39,272 nt of DNA from an uncultured Holdemanella sp. Its GTDB lineage: Bacteria; Bacillota_I; Bacilli_A; Erysipelotrichales; Erysipelotrichaceae. This document shows positions 1 through 6,385 of this stretch, one piece after another. The position numbers and the translations under genes are program-made. The notes beneath the pieces were generated by a model that was not told the DNA's origin, did no database searches, and worked only from the letters and a program-made list of their open reading frames with translations. The stretch lies in assembly GCF_934772795.1 (NCBI RefSeq), contig NZ_CAKVMR010000015.1, positions 1 through 39,272 of the forward strand. Direction: 5' to 3'. The first letter of the stretch is position 1. Each line of letters begins with the position of its first letter.

Positions 1-583
1 CTTATCGGGTGGTAAATTGATCATTCAACCGAATAAAGAAGCGACTTTTAAGCCAAATGAAAATGTCATTATTGGAAACGTTGCCTTATATGGTGCTACT
101 AGTGGTGAAGCTTATATTCGTGGTATGGCTGGAGAGCGTTTTGCGGTACGTAACTCAGGAGCAAGTGCTGTAGTAGAGGGTGTTGGAGATCATGGACTTG
201 AATATATGACAGGTGGTACTGTTGTGATCTTAGGTCAAACAGGTAAAAACTTGGCTGCCGGTATGTCTGGTGGTATTGCGTATATTTATGATCCGAACCA
301 TGATTTATATACACGTTTAAATAAACAATTAGTCAATACATATGAAGTAAGTGGTAAAGCAGATATTGAAACATTAACGCAATTATTAAAGAATCACTAT
401 AAATATACAAATTCGGATGTTGCAGAAAAGATTTTATCAAATTTTGATTCTGAACTATCCAACTTTAAAAAGATCGTACCTAAGGATTATGAAAAGATCA
501 CTACATTGATTCAAGAATTAAAGGCCAAAGGCTATCATGATGATGAAGCCAGTCTTATGGCTTTTGAACAGGTACATGCTTAG
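1..583 (+). CDS. gltB: Glutamate synthase large subunit, C-terminal part
   Basis: This is the last ~194 codons of a gene that begins before the window; the frame is open from base 2. It covers the C-terminal GXGXG beta-helix domain, visible as repeated Gly-rich strands (ALYGATSGEAYIRGMAGERF, VVEGVGDHGLEYMTGG, GQTGKNLAAGMSGG). In the family this subunit takes the amide of glutamine and adds ammonia to 2-oxoglutarate. The tail after the beta-helix is the usual helical end. Its stop lies 15 bases before gltD, so the two subunits are cotranscribed. The N-terminal amidotransferase and FMN domains are outside the window. Confidence 0.95.
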   Translation, partial: LSGGKLIIQPNKEATFKPNENVIIGNVALYGATSGEAYIRGMAGERFAVRNSGASAVVEGVGDHGLEYMTGGTVVILGQTGKNLAAGMSGGIAYIYDPNHDLYTRLNKQLVNTYEVSGKADIETLTQLLKNHYKYTNSDVAEKILSNFDSELSNFKKIVPKDYEKITTLIQELKAKGYHDDEASLMAFEQVHA

Positions 584-598
584 AAAGGATGAAGGATT

Positions 599-2053
599 AT
601 GGGAAAACCAACAGGATTTTTAGAATATGAAAGACAAGAAAACGAGGCCATCCAACCTCTTTCTCGTATCACAAACTTTAATGAATTTCATCCTTTTTTA
701 GATGAAGAAACTAGACGTAAACAAGGTGCACGCTGCATGAACTGTGGCGTTCCCTTTTGTCAGTCAGCCATTAAATTAAAAAACATGGTGACTGGCTGTC
801 CTTTACACAACTTGATTCCGGAATGGAATGATGAAATCTATAATGGCAATGATAAAAGAGCTTTATCCAGATTATTAAAAACAAATCCATTCCCTGAATT
901 TACTGGCCGTGTATGCCCTGCCCTTTGCGAAAAGGCTTGTTTGAATGGTTTAGATCAAGAACCTGTCACAATCAAAGAAAATGAATTGTATACGATTGAA
1001 ACAGCCTATAAAAACGATTGGATGAAAGCCTATATTCCTAGTGTTCGTTCCGATAAAAAGGTCGCCATCATTGGTTCAGGTCCAGCAGGTCTAGCTTTGG
1101 CTCATGATTTAAATCGAAGAGGTCATTCTGTGACTGTCTTTGAAAAAGAAGATCGTATTGGTGGTTTATTGATGTATGGTATTCCAAATATGAAGCTTGA
1201 AAAGAATGTGATTCAAAGAAGATTAGACATTCTTAAGCAAGAAGGAATCATTTTTAAAACGAATGTGAATGTAGGTAAAGATATCACTAAAAAGGAATTG
1301 GAAAAAGAATTTGATGCGATTATTTTTGCGACAGGATCTAAAAAAGCACGTGATCTAAATGTAAAGAATCGTGATTGCACAGGCATTTATTTTGCGGTGG
1401 ACTATCTTACAAAAGCCACTAAACATTTGTTGGATAACACAGAAGAAATTTCTGCCAAATATAAACATGTCGTCATTGTCGGTGGTGGTGATACTGGAAA
1501 TGATTGTGTAGGTACAAGTATTCGTCAGGGTTGTGCAAGTGTTGTACAAATTGAAATGATGCCTAAAGCCCCAGAAGAAAGACTAGAAAGTAATCCTTGG
1601 CCAGAATGGCCTAAGATCTGTAAGACTGATTATGGTCAAGAAGAAGCGATTGCCGTCTTTAAAAAGGATCCTCGTATTTATGAAACAACCGTGAAAGAGT
1701 GTATCTTAGATGATAAGAAAAATTTAAAACAGATCAAAACCGTAAAAGTACAATTCAACAATGGAAAGCTTGAAGAAGTTAAGGGTTCTGAACAAGTCTT
1801 AGATTGCGATCTATTATTGATTGCGGCTGGTTTTATTGGTGTTGAGGATGATTTAAAGAAGAGTTTTAAATTAGAAACTTCACAAAGAAATACAATTGTG
1901 ACTCAACCAAATTCATATCAAGTAAAAGATAAATACTTTACGGCTGGAGATTGTCATAGAGGTCAATCCTTAGTTGTATGGGATATCCATGAAGGTAAAG
2001 AGTGCGCAAAAGAAGTCGACACGTATTTAATGGGTTATACAAATATGGAATAA
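599..2053 (+). CDS. gltD: Glutamate synthase small (beta) subunit, NADPH-dependent
   Basis: This 484-aa protein has the usual GltD length. The N-terminal region carries the 4Fe-4S cysteines (CMNCGVPFC near residue 46, VTGCP near 64, RVCPALCEKAC near 104). A FAD-binding Rossmann motif follows (IIGSGPAGLALAHDL near residue 157), then an NADPH-binding motif (VVIVGGGDTGNDC near 292). It passes electrons from NAD(P)H to the large subunit for glutamate synthesis from glutamine and 2-oxoglutarate. The ATG has a GGATGAAGG ribosome site between the gltB stop and the start. No hairpin terminator is visible before the next gene, so some read-through into the protease gene is possible. Confidence 0.97.
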   Translation: MGKPTGFLEYERQENEAIQPLSRITNFNEFHPFLDEETRRKQGARCMNCGVPFCQSAIKLKNMVTGCPLHNLIPEWNDEIYNGNDKRALSRLLKTNPFPEFTGRVCPALCEKACLNGLDQEPVTIKENELYTIETAYKNDWMKAYIPSVRSDKKVAIIGSGPAGLALAHDLNRRGHSVTVFEKEDRIGGLLMYGIPNMKLEKNVIQRRLDILKQEGIIFKTNVNVGKDITKKELEKEFDAIIFATGSKKARDLNVKNRDCTGIYFAVDYLTKATKHLLDNTEEISAKYKHVVIVGGGDTGNDCVGTSIRQGCASVVQIEMMPKAPEERLESNPWPEWPKICKTDYGQEEAIAVFKKDPRIYETTVKECILDDKKNLKQIKTVKVQFNNGKLEEVKGSEQVLDCDLLLIAAGFIGVEDDLKKSFKLETSQRNTIVTQPNSYQVKDKYFTAGDCHRGQSLVVWDIHEGKECAKEVDTYLMGYTNME

Positions 2054-2082
2054 TTTAAAGTTGATTTAAGCTTGGAATCATA

Positions 2083-2103
2083 TCCTTGTATTGTAAACAA
2101 GGA
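2083..2103 (+). promoter_or_regulatory. Hairpin covering the protease ribosome binding site
   Basis: TCCTTGT (2083-2089) can pair with ACAAGGA (2097-2103) around a 7-base loop. The 3' arm contains most of the AAGGAGG Shine-Dalgarno sequence (2099-2105) of the HtrA-type gene that starts at 2115. The pairing is seen directly. A role in translation control, such as heat-labile masking, is inference. Confidence 0.45.
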
Positions 2104-2114
2104 GGTATAAGGTC

Positions 2115-3101
2115 ATGAAAAATGAAATCCCAAGAATTCCAAATTCAAATCATAAATTATTAAAGAAAGGATCCAAATTAATTTTAAGCGCAGCTACTTT
2201 TGGTGTAGTTGCCGCCGGTTCTTTTCAAGGTGTCAACTATGTAGTAAATAACTACAATAAGGAGAATACAACGGTTCAAAGTACAAATGTAGTCAACACT
2301 TCAACTAAATCAACATCAGATGTAAGTAAGGTCGCTCAAAACTGTATGCCTAGTATTGTATCGATTACCAATGTATCGGTTTCGGACGTACAAAACTATT
2401 TCAGTCTATATGGACGTAATTCTAGAAGCAATCCATTTACGCAACAAGAAAGTACAAGTGTAGGTAGTGGTGTCATCATTAATAAACAGAATGGTGAAAT
2501 TGATATTTTGACAAACTATCACGTGATTAAAGGTGCTACCACTTTAACTTGTACATTAGCGGATAATACCAATGTAGAGGCCACTGTAAAAGGTGTGGAT
2601 GAAGATCGTGACTTAGCTGTAATTTCCATTAAAACGAAAGACTTAAGTGAAGATACACTAAAACAAATAGCGATTGCGACAATTGGAGATAGTGACAAGT
2701 TACAAGTTGGTGAACAAGTCGTAGCCATTGGTAATGCGTTAGGTTATGGTCAATCTGTTACAACGGGTATTGTATCGGCTACAAATCGTAGTGTTTCAAC
2801 AAGTTCAGATACAGACAAATCTCAATCATATATTCAAACGGATGCAGCTATAAATCCAGGAAACTCTGGTGGTGCCCTACTTAATATGAGTGGTGAATTG
2901 ATTGGCATCAACTCCGCAAAATTAAGTGATACCGATGTAGAAGGTATGGGTTATGCGATTGCGATCAGTGATGTCAAAGATTCCATCAATACAATGCTTG
3001 AAGGAAAAGATGTAAGTAAATCATCAACACAATCTTCTTACTATAACAATAATGAAGAAGATGATGATGACTCCTCTAGTCCATTTGACTTTTGGAACTA
3101 A
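2115..3101 (+). CDS. Membrane-anchored HtrA/DegP-type serine protease without PDZ domain
   Basis: This 328-aa protein has one N-terminal transmembrane anchor (about residues 22-42) and a Ser/Thr/Asn-rich linker. A trypsin-like domain follows with the triad His (TNYHVIKG near 137), Asp (DRDLAV near 168) and Ser (GNSGGALL near 250). The anchor predicts an extracytoplasmic protease for misfolded or surface proteins. Family members normally carry one or two C-terminal PDZ domains. Here the chain ends just after the protease fold in a short acidic, Ser-rich tail (NNNEEDDDDSSSPFDFWN). A strong AAGGAGG site supports the ATG, although that site can be masked by a hairpin. The gene is followed by its own terminator and then the IS element. 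Confidence 0.9.
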   Translation: MKNEIPRIPNSNHKLLKKGSKLILSAATFGVVAAGSFQGVNYVVNNYNKENTTVQSTNVVNTSTKSTSDVSKVAQNCMPSIVSITNVSVSDVQNYFSLYGRNSRSNPFTQQESTSVGSGVIINKQNGEIDILTNYHVIKGATTLTCTLADNTNVEATVKGVDEDRDLAVISIKTKDLSEDTLKQIAIATIGDSDKLQVGEQVVAIGNALGYGQSVTTGIVSATNRSVSTSSDTDKSQSYIQTDAAINPGNSGGALLNMSGELIGINSAKLSDTDVEGMGYAIAISDVKDSINTMLEGKDVSKSSTQSSYYNNNEEDDDDSSSPFDFWN

Positions 3102-3108
3102 GACTAAT

Positions 3109-3139
3109 AGACTGTTTAGATCATTTTAAACAGTCTTTT
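3109..3139 (+). terminator. Rho-independent terminator of the protease gene
   Basis: A perfect 10-bp stem, AGACTGTTTA (3109-3118) with TAAACAGTCT (3127-3136), has an 8-base loop and a short T-run. The IS target duplication begins at 3139, so the insertion sits at the very end of this terminator. Confidence 0.85.
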
Positions 3140-3146
3140 ATTACAT
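3139..3146. repeat. Left copy of 8-bp target site duplication (TATTACAT)
   Basis: TATTACAT directly precedes the left IS end and is repeated exactly at 4374-4381 after the right end. Eight bases is the length typical of the IS1595 family. Confidence 0.9.
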
Positions 3147-3173
3147 AGCTCCTCTTTTGCAAATGGGTGGTAA
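3147..3173. repeat. Left terminal inverted repeat of the IS
   Basis: These 27 bases are the exact reverse complement of 4347-4373. The outer end reads AGCTCCTCTTTTGC. Confidence 0.93.
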
Positions 3174-3203
3174 GTGACAAATTGTTACAGGCAATGGTAT
3201 AAT
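3174..3203 (+). promoter_or_regulatory. Transposase promoter inside the IS
   Basis: GTGACA (3174-3179) and a perfect TATAAT (3198-3203) are 18 bases apart, immediately inside the left inverted repeat. A 7-bp hairpin, AAGCTCT/AGAGCTT, lies just before the start region (about 3224-3240). Such hairpins can limit transposase translation; that role is inferred. Confidence 0.65.
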
Positions 3204-3246
3204 TAGAACGCTTGTAGAAAGGCAAGCTCTTGAAGAGCTTCATGAG

Positions 3247-4338
3247 GTGAATAACCATCAAGAGGAACTTGGCGGTTCTGGTTATTCATCTCGTGAAACT
3301 CCGAACCGCCAAACACAAATGAATAAAAATGAACGTAGAAAATATCCATCTTTACGTTCGTTTACTTGGTCTGAAGATTCTAAAAAATCTGAAGGACAGT
3401 TGCTTGTAGAAAATACTGTTCAAGAATGGTACGACGCTAAACATGCAACATCATCTATTTTTGAAATTGAATTTATAAATTCTTTAGATATAAAACAATG
3501 TCCATTCTGTGGATCCAACGATTTTATAAAATACGGTCATAAGAAAGATGGTACACAAAGATATATTTGTAAAGAATGTGGTAAACGCTTCACAGCTTTG
3601 ACGAATACAATCTTTGATTCTAAGAAAATACCTATATCTGAATGGATTGAGTATTTACTGCATTTGTTTGAATTCCATTCTATAAATTCAACAGCCTACG
3701 ATAATAGAAATTCACCCACTACAGGTAAATATTGGCTGATCAAAACATTCGAAGTTTTAAAAGGAATACAAGATGATGTTGTACTAGACGGTACAGTATA
3801 TTTGGATGAAACATATTTTACAAAAGTAAAAAGTAAACTAGTAACAAAAGATGGAAAGAAACTTAGAGGAATATCTAGAAATAAAATAGGTGTTGGTGTT
3901 GCCTGTAACGAAACAAAATCAATTTTTATAATTACGGGAACATCAAAGCCTTCAAGAAAATCAACAAAAGAAACATACAGTCAGCATATTGCAAAAGGTT
4001 CTGTATTAGTTCATGATGATGAGCATTCTCATAGCATATTGGTTGAAGAATTAGAACTAGAAAGCAAAGTATACCCAACAAAAGAAACAAAGGGATTATC
4101 TGATAAAGACAATCCCTTATATCCAGTCAATAATCTTCATTTACTGTTAAAACAATTTATAAGAAATCATGGGGCTTATGATAGAGAGCACCTCCAAGAC
4201 TGGCTAAACCTATTTTGGTTCATTATGAACGAGCCAAAGGACAAGTATGATAAGGTGTTAAAATTTATAGAATTGGCAGTTTTGTCGCCAAAAAAAGTGC
4301 GATACCGGGATGCAATGAGCTCTAAGCACAGTAAATAA
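3247..4338 (+). CDS. IS1595-family transposase
   Basis: This 363-aa protein catalyses movement of the surrounding element. A zinc ribbon (CPFCGSNDFIKYGHKKDG ... YICKECGKRF, about residues 79-112) is followed by the DDE/N-type nuclease domain. That domain shows the acidic motifs YLDETYF (near 192) and VHDDEHSH (near 258), then the NNLH segment and the C-terminal helix HLQDWLNLFWF typical of ISXO2-like transposases. The start is a GTG with a weak GAGG site; an internal ATG at codon 25 is an alternative. No frameshift or stop is present, so the enzyme may be functional. Confidence 0.92.
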   Translation: MNNHQEELGGSGYSSRETPNRQTQMNKNERRKYPSLRSFTWSEDSKKSEGQLLVENTVQEWYDAKHATSSIFEIEFINSLDIKQCPFCGSNDFIKYGHKKDGTQRYICKECGKRFTALTNTIFDSKKIPISEWIEYLLHLFEFHSINSTAYDNRNSPTTGKYWLIKTFEVLKGIQDDVVLDGTVYLDETYFTKVKSKLVTKDGKKLRGISRNKIGVGVACNETKSIFIITGTSKPSRKSTKETYSQHIAKGSVLVHDDEHSHSILVEELELESKVYPTKETKGLSDKDNPLYPVNNLHLLLKQFIRNHGAYDREHLQDWLNLFWFIMNEPKDKYDKVLKFIELAVLSPKKVRYRDAMSSKHSK

Positions 4339-4346
4339 GCGAATGA

Positions 4347-4373
4347 TTACCACCCATTTGCAAAAGAGGAGCT
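4347..4373. repeat. Right terminal inverted repeat of the IS
   Basis: This is the perfect 27-bp inverted copy of the left end. It is followed by the second TATTACAT copy. Confidence 0.93.
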
Positions 4374-4381
4374 TATTACAT
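4374..4381. repeat. Right copy of the 8-bp target site duplication
   Basis: TATTACAT is identical to 3139-3146. It contributes TTACAT, which sits 17 bases upstream of a TATATT hexamer (4399-4404), so the duplication may preserve a -35-like element for the leader RNA. Confidence 0.85.
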
Positions 4382-4410
4382 TTTTAAACAAATTATGTTA
4401 TATTGAATAT

Positions 4411-4523
4411 GACGAAGGCGTTATATGCGCAAACTGGGTTGCTAACCCTTATCTGAGATGATAAGGACGCTGCCCTTTCAAATTTTTAGAACTAAAACAG
4501 GTACTTGATTCCTGTTTTTTTTT
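4411..4523 (+). ncRNA. Structured leader RNA with terminator upstream of the ECF gene (riboswitch candidate, class not recognised)
   Basis: Between the IS and the ECF gene the sequence can fold into a closing stem GGCGU (4417-4421) with ACGCU (4467-4471). This encloses hairpins GGGUU/AACCC and CCUUAUC/GAUAAGG. It is followed by a terminator, AAACAGG (4495-4501) with CCTGTTT (4511-4517) and nine T. This is the architecture of an aptamer plus attenuator. It matches none of the riboswitch consensus patterns I could recall (TPP, THF, preQ1, FMN, cobalamin, GEMM). No gene other than this RNA lies in 4382-4645. Confidence 0.5.
4495..4523 (+). terminator. Leader terminator/attenuator
   Basis: A 7-bp stem AAACAGG/CCTGTTT has a 9-base loop and runs into nine consecutive T (4515-4523). 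It lies 123 bases before the ECF start codon, so it would act as an attenuator. Confidence 0.75.
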
Positions 4524-4645
4524 ATTGTAGAATGTTTAAGATGTTTTTTTGTGGATATGGATTGCATGACCATAATCTATGTATGAAGGCATCAATTTGA
4601 TTAGTTACATCGTATTCTGTAAAAGAAACGAAAGTAGGAGGAAAT

Positions 4646-5281
4646 ATGAACAAATCAAAACTATCAGTACGCCAGATGTGCGTGTTGGCTTTATTTTTGG
4701 CCATCGAAATCATCATGTATCTAACACCAATTGGATACTTACGTATTAACGCATTAAGTGTTACATTGATGCACGTGCCTGTAATTATCTTGGCTAGCAC
4801 AATGGGACCTGCTGCAGGAGCTTTCTTAGGATTCGTATTCGGATGTACATCAGTCATCGGTGCTACAATGACACCTGGAATCACAAGCTTTGTCTTCTCT
4901 CCATTCGTAACAGTTGGTGGAATTTCTGGTAACTTCTTTAGTTTAGTAATAGCTTTAGTTCCACGTATTTTATTAGGCGTGATTGCTGGTTATGTATTTA
5001 AATTCACTAAAAAATATGCGAAAAATACTCCAGTTGCTGCAGGTATTGCCGCTGCAGTAGCAACAGTATGCCACACAATCATGGTATTAGGATTGATCGT
5101 TATCTTATTCGGTCCTCAATACTCACAAGCTTTAGGCATTAGCCAAGCTGCATTAAACGGTGTTATGGCTGGTGTCATCGGAACAAACATGATTCCTGAA
5201 GTCATCGTAGCTGTTGTTTCAAATATGGCTTTAGCGACTGCATTAAGTTCAAGATACGTTGGAATCGCACAACAAGCATAG
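4646..5281 (+). CDS. ECF transporter substrate-specificity (S) component
   Basis: This 211-aa, very hydrophobic protein has about six membrane segments and an N-terminal SVRQMCVLALFLAIEI helix typical of ECF S components, which bind a vitamin and dock onto a shared EcfAAT energising module. The loop after helix 1 (TPIGYLRINALSVTLMHVPV) and the later GATMTPGITSFVFSPF segment resemble the subfamily often called pantothenate/PanT-like. That substrate is a guess. No Ecf module genes are nearby, as expected for a group II system. A GGAGG site lies just before the ATG. The candidate regulatory RNA upstream suggests ligand-controlled expression. Confidence 0.82.
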   Translation: MNKSKLSVRQMCVLALFLAIEIIMYLTPIGYLRINALSVTLMHVPVIILASTMGPAAGAFLGFVFGCTSVIGATMTPGITSFVFSPFVTVGGISGNFFSLVIALVPRILLGVIAGYVFKFTKKYAKNTPVAAGIAAAVATVCHTIMVLGLIVILFGPQYSQALGISQAALNGVMAGVIGTNMIPEVIVAVVSNMALATALSSRYVGIAQQA

Positions 5282-5287
5282 TCAATG

Positions 5288-5319
5288 AATAGTGTAACTT
5301 TGGTTGCACTATTTTTTTT
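5288..5319 (+). terminator. Terminator of the ECF gene
   Basis: An 11-bp stem AATAGTGTAAC/GTTGCACTATT (5288-5298, 5303-5313; one G-T pair) has a TTTG loop and is followed by a T-run. Confidence 0.88.
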
Positions 5320-5349
5320 ATTTGGATTATAATGATTTGGGTGATAAAA

Positions 5350-5892
5350 ATGGATTTAAATTGGAAATTAAATAAAACAGAACACATTGTACAAGATGAA
5401 TGGATCGACTTTCGTAAAGAGTCTTTTATTCTTCCCGATGGAAAAGAATTCTCCCCTTTCTATAACTATTCAAGAAGAAACTTTGTCGTGATTATCGCAA
5501 GAACAAAAGATGATAAGTATATAACTGTACGTCAATATAGACATGGCTTAAAAAAAGTAACCACAGAATTTTGTGCAGGTGGCATTGAAGGTGATGAAAA
5601 AGACAGTGCACTACTTGCAGCTAAGCGTGAACTTGAAGAAGAAACTGGCTATATTTCAAATAACTGGAAACATATTTATACCATTCCTAGTAATCCGACA
5701 ATTGCGGATAATTACGCATTTTTATATTATGCCGATGATTGTGAAAAGGCATGTGATCAACATCTAGATTCCACTGAATTTATAGAAGTCAAAGAATATA
5801 CAGAAGATGAAATTAATGATTTAATTAAAAACAATGAATTTGTCCAACCAATTCATCTAATGGGTTGGCTTATGGTTAAAAAAGGCGTATAG
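5350..5892 (+). CDS. Nudix hydrolase, ADP-ribose pyrophosphatase-like
   Basis: The 180-residue protein carries a Nudix box ending RELEEETGY preceded by AGGIEGDEKD, and has the overall layout of ADP-sugar pyrophosphatases, which split nucleoside diphosphate-linked substrates into phosphates. The spacing between the first conserved Glu and the Arg is two residues longer than the textbook G-x5-E-x7-RE pattern; the catalytic REXXEE is intact. I place the start at the ATG at 5350 (MDLNWKLN) behind GGGTGA. The in-frame ATG at 5332 overlaps a TATAAT hexamer at 5328-5333 and has no ribosome site. With a macrodomain and sirtuin nearby, an ADP-ribose substrate is attractive but unproven. Confidence 0.85.
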   Translation: MDLNWKLNKTEHIVQDEWIDFRKESFILPDGKEFSPFYNYSRRNFVVIIARTKDDKYITVRQYRHGLKKVTTEFCAGGIEGDEKDSALLAAKRELEEETGYISNNWKHIYTIPSNPTIADNYAFLYYADDCEKACDQHLDSTEFIEVKEYTEDEINDLIKNNEFVQPIHLMGWLMVKKGV

Positions 5893-5919
5893 TAGGAAGT
5901 GTAAAGGAGACTTATAAAC

Positions 5920-6204
5920 ATGGAAAAATTAACTAAAAAGGACATCATTTCAAACATTGCCGAAGATTCTCACTTAACTAAAAAGGACATTACGGAAATT
6001 GTTGATTCAGCCTTAACACAAATCTTTGAAGGATTGAGTGAAGGAAAAACTGTGGATCTTGCAGGATTTGGAAAATTTGAAATCACAGAAAGAAAAGCTA
6101 GAGAAGGATTCAACCCTCTAACAAAAGAAAAGATTCAAATTGAAGCCAGCAAGTCTGTTAAGTTCAAAGTAGCTAAAGCATTAAAAGAAGCGGTTAATAA
6201 ATAA
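5920..6204 (+). CDS. hup: HU family DNA-binding protein
   Basis: This 94-aa nucleoid protein has the canonical HU layout: a helical dimerisation half (TKKDIISNIAEDSHLTKKDI) and the conserved GFGKFEITERKAREGFNPLTKEKI arm region that bends DNA. The C-terminal helix KSVKFKVAKALKEAVN is also standard. An AAAGGAGA site precedes the ATG. The stop codon TAA lies inside the 10-bp repeat that flanks the downstream MITE-like insert, so the insertion left the coding sequence intact but separated the gene from its downstream terminator. Confidence 0.95.
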   Translation: MEKLTKKDIISNIAEDSHLTKKDITEIVDSALTQIFEGLSEGKTVDLAGFGKFEITERKAREGFNPLTKEKIQIEASKSVKFKVAKALKEAVNK

Positions 6205-6205
6205 T
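6196..6205. repeat. Left 10-bp target duplication of the MITE-like element
   Basis: AATAAATAAT immediately precedes the inverted-repeat element and contains the hup stop codon. An exact copy lies at 6338-6347. Confidence 0.75.
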
Positions 6206-6337
6206 GTGAGTACCCATCTGATAACCCCCTAGGCATTTTCCTGCTGTCTAGCTATAGCATATTTACCTGATTTACTAACTGTTTATTAACATTCTTAATG
6301 CTAATTTATTACATGGGGACGTCATGTGGGTACTCAC
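6206..6337. mobile_element. 132-bp MITE-like non-coding element
   Basis: The element starts with GTGAGTACCCA (6206-6216) and ends with the exact reverse complement TGGGTACTCAC (6327-6337). The symmetry extends inward to a CCCC/GGGG pair. A perfect 10-bp direct repeat flanks it. It contains no ORF. Small size, terminal inverted repeats and a target duplication fit a non-autonomous transposon. The parent transposase family is not identifiable from this window, and the ends differ from those of the IS at 3147-4373. A structured RNA is the alternative reading. Confidence 0.7.
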
Positions 6338-6347
6338 AATAAATAAT
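6338..6347. repeat. Right 10-bp target duplication of the MITE-like element
   Basis: AATAAATAAT is identical to 6196-6205. Confidence 0.75.
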
Positions 6348-6355
6348 ATCAAAAC

Positions 6356-6385
6356 AGGAAAAGCATTTCGCTTTTCCTTTTATTT
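6356..6385. terminator. Bidirectional terminator between hup and the sirtuin gene
   Basis: The stem AGGAAAAGC/GCTTTTCCT (6356-6364, 6370-6378) has an ATTTC loop. A T-rich tail follows on the plus strand, and a TGTTTT tail follows on the minus strand. It can serve both convergent genes. Confidence 0.8.

Larger units (their letters stand above)
3147..4373 (+). mobile_element. Complete IS1595/ISXO2-like insertion sequence
   Basis: The 1227-bp element is bounded by perfect 27-bp inverted repeats (3147-3173 and 4347-4373, outer ends AGCTCC) and flanked by TATTACAT on both sides. It encodes one transposase with a zinc ribbon and a DDE-type domain. Perfect ends, a perfect duplication and an uninterrupted transposase point to recent insertion and possible activity. 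Confidence 0.93.

Noticed and set aside
3147..4373. Possibility that the protease gene was truncated by the IS
   Set aside because: The protease stop codon and a perfect terminator both precede the IS, so the gene ended there before insertion.
4409..4456. A 15-codon ORF (ATG at 4409) inside the ECF leader that could be a leader peptide
   Set aside because: It has no ribosome site, its ATG precedes the expected transcription start, and its codons show no run that would suggest attenuation by a particular amino acid.
4411..4480. Reading the ECF leader as a TPP, fluoride, GEMM (c-di-GMP) or THF riboswitch because of short matches such as CTGAGAT, CAAACTG and GGACGC
   Set aside because: In each case only isolated blocks match and the remaining conserved segments or their order are missing.
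6206..6337. Possibility that the 132-bp element derives from the nearby IS1595-like element
   Set aside because: Its ends (GTGAGTACCC) and duplication length (10 bp) differ from those of the IS (AGCTCCTC, 8 bp).
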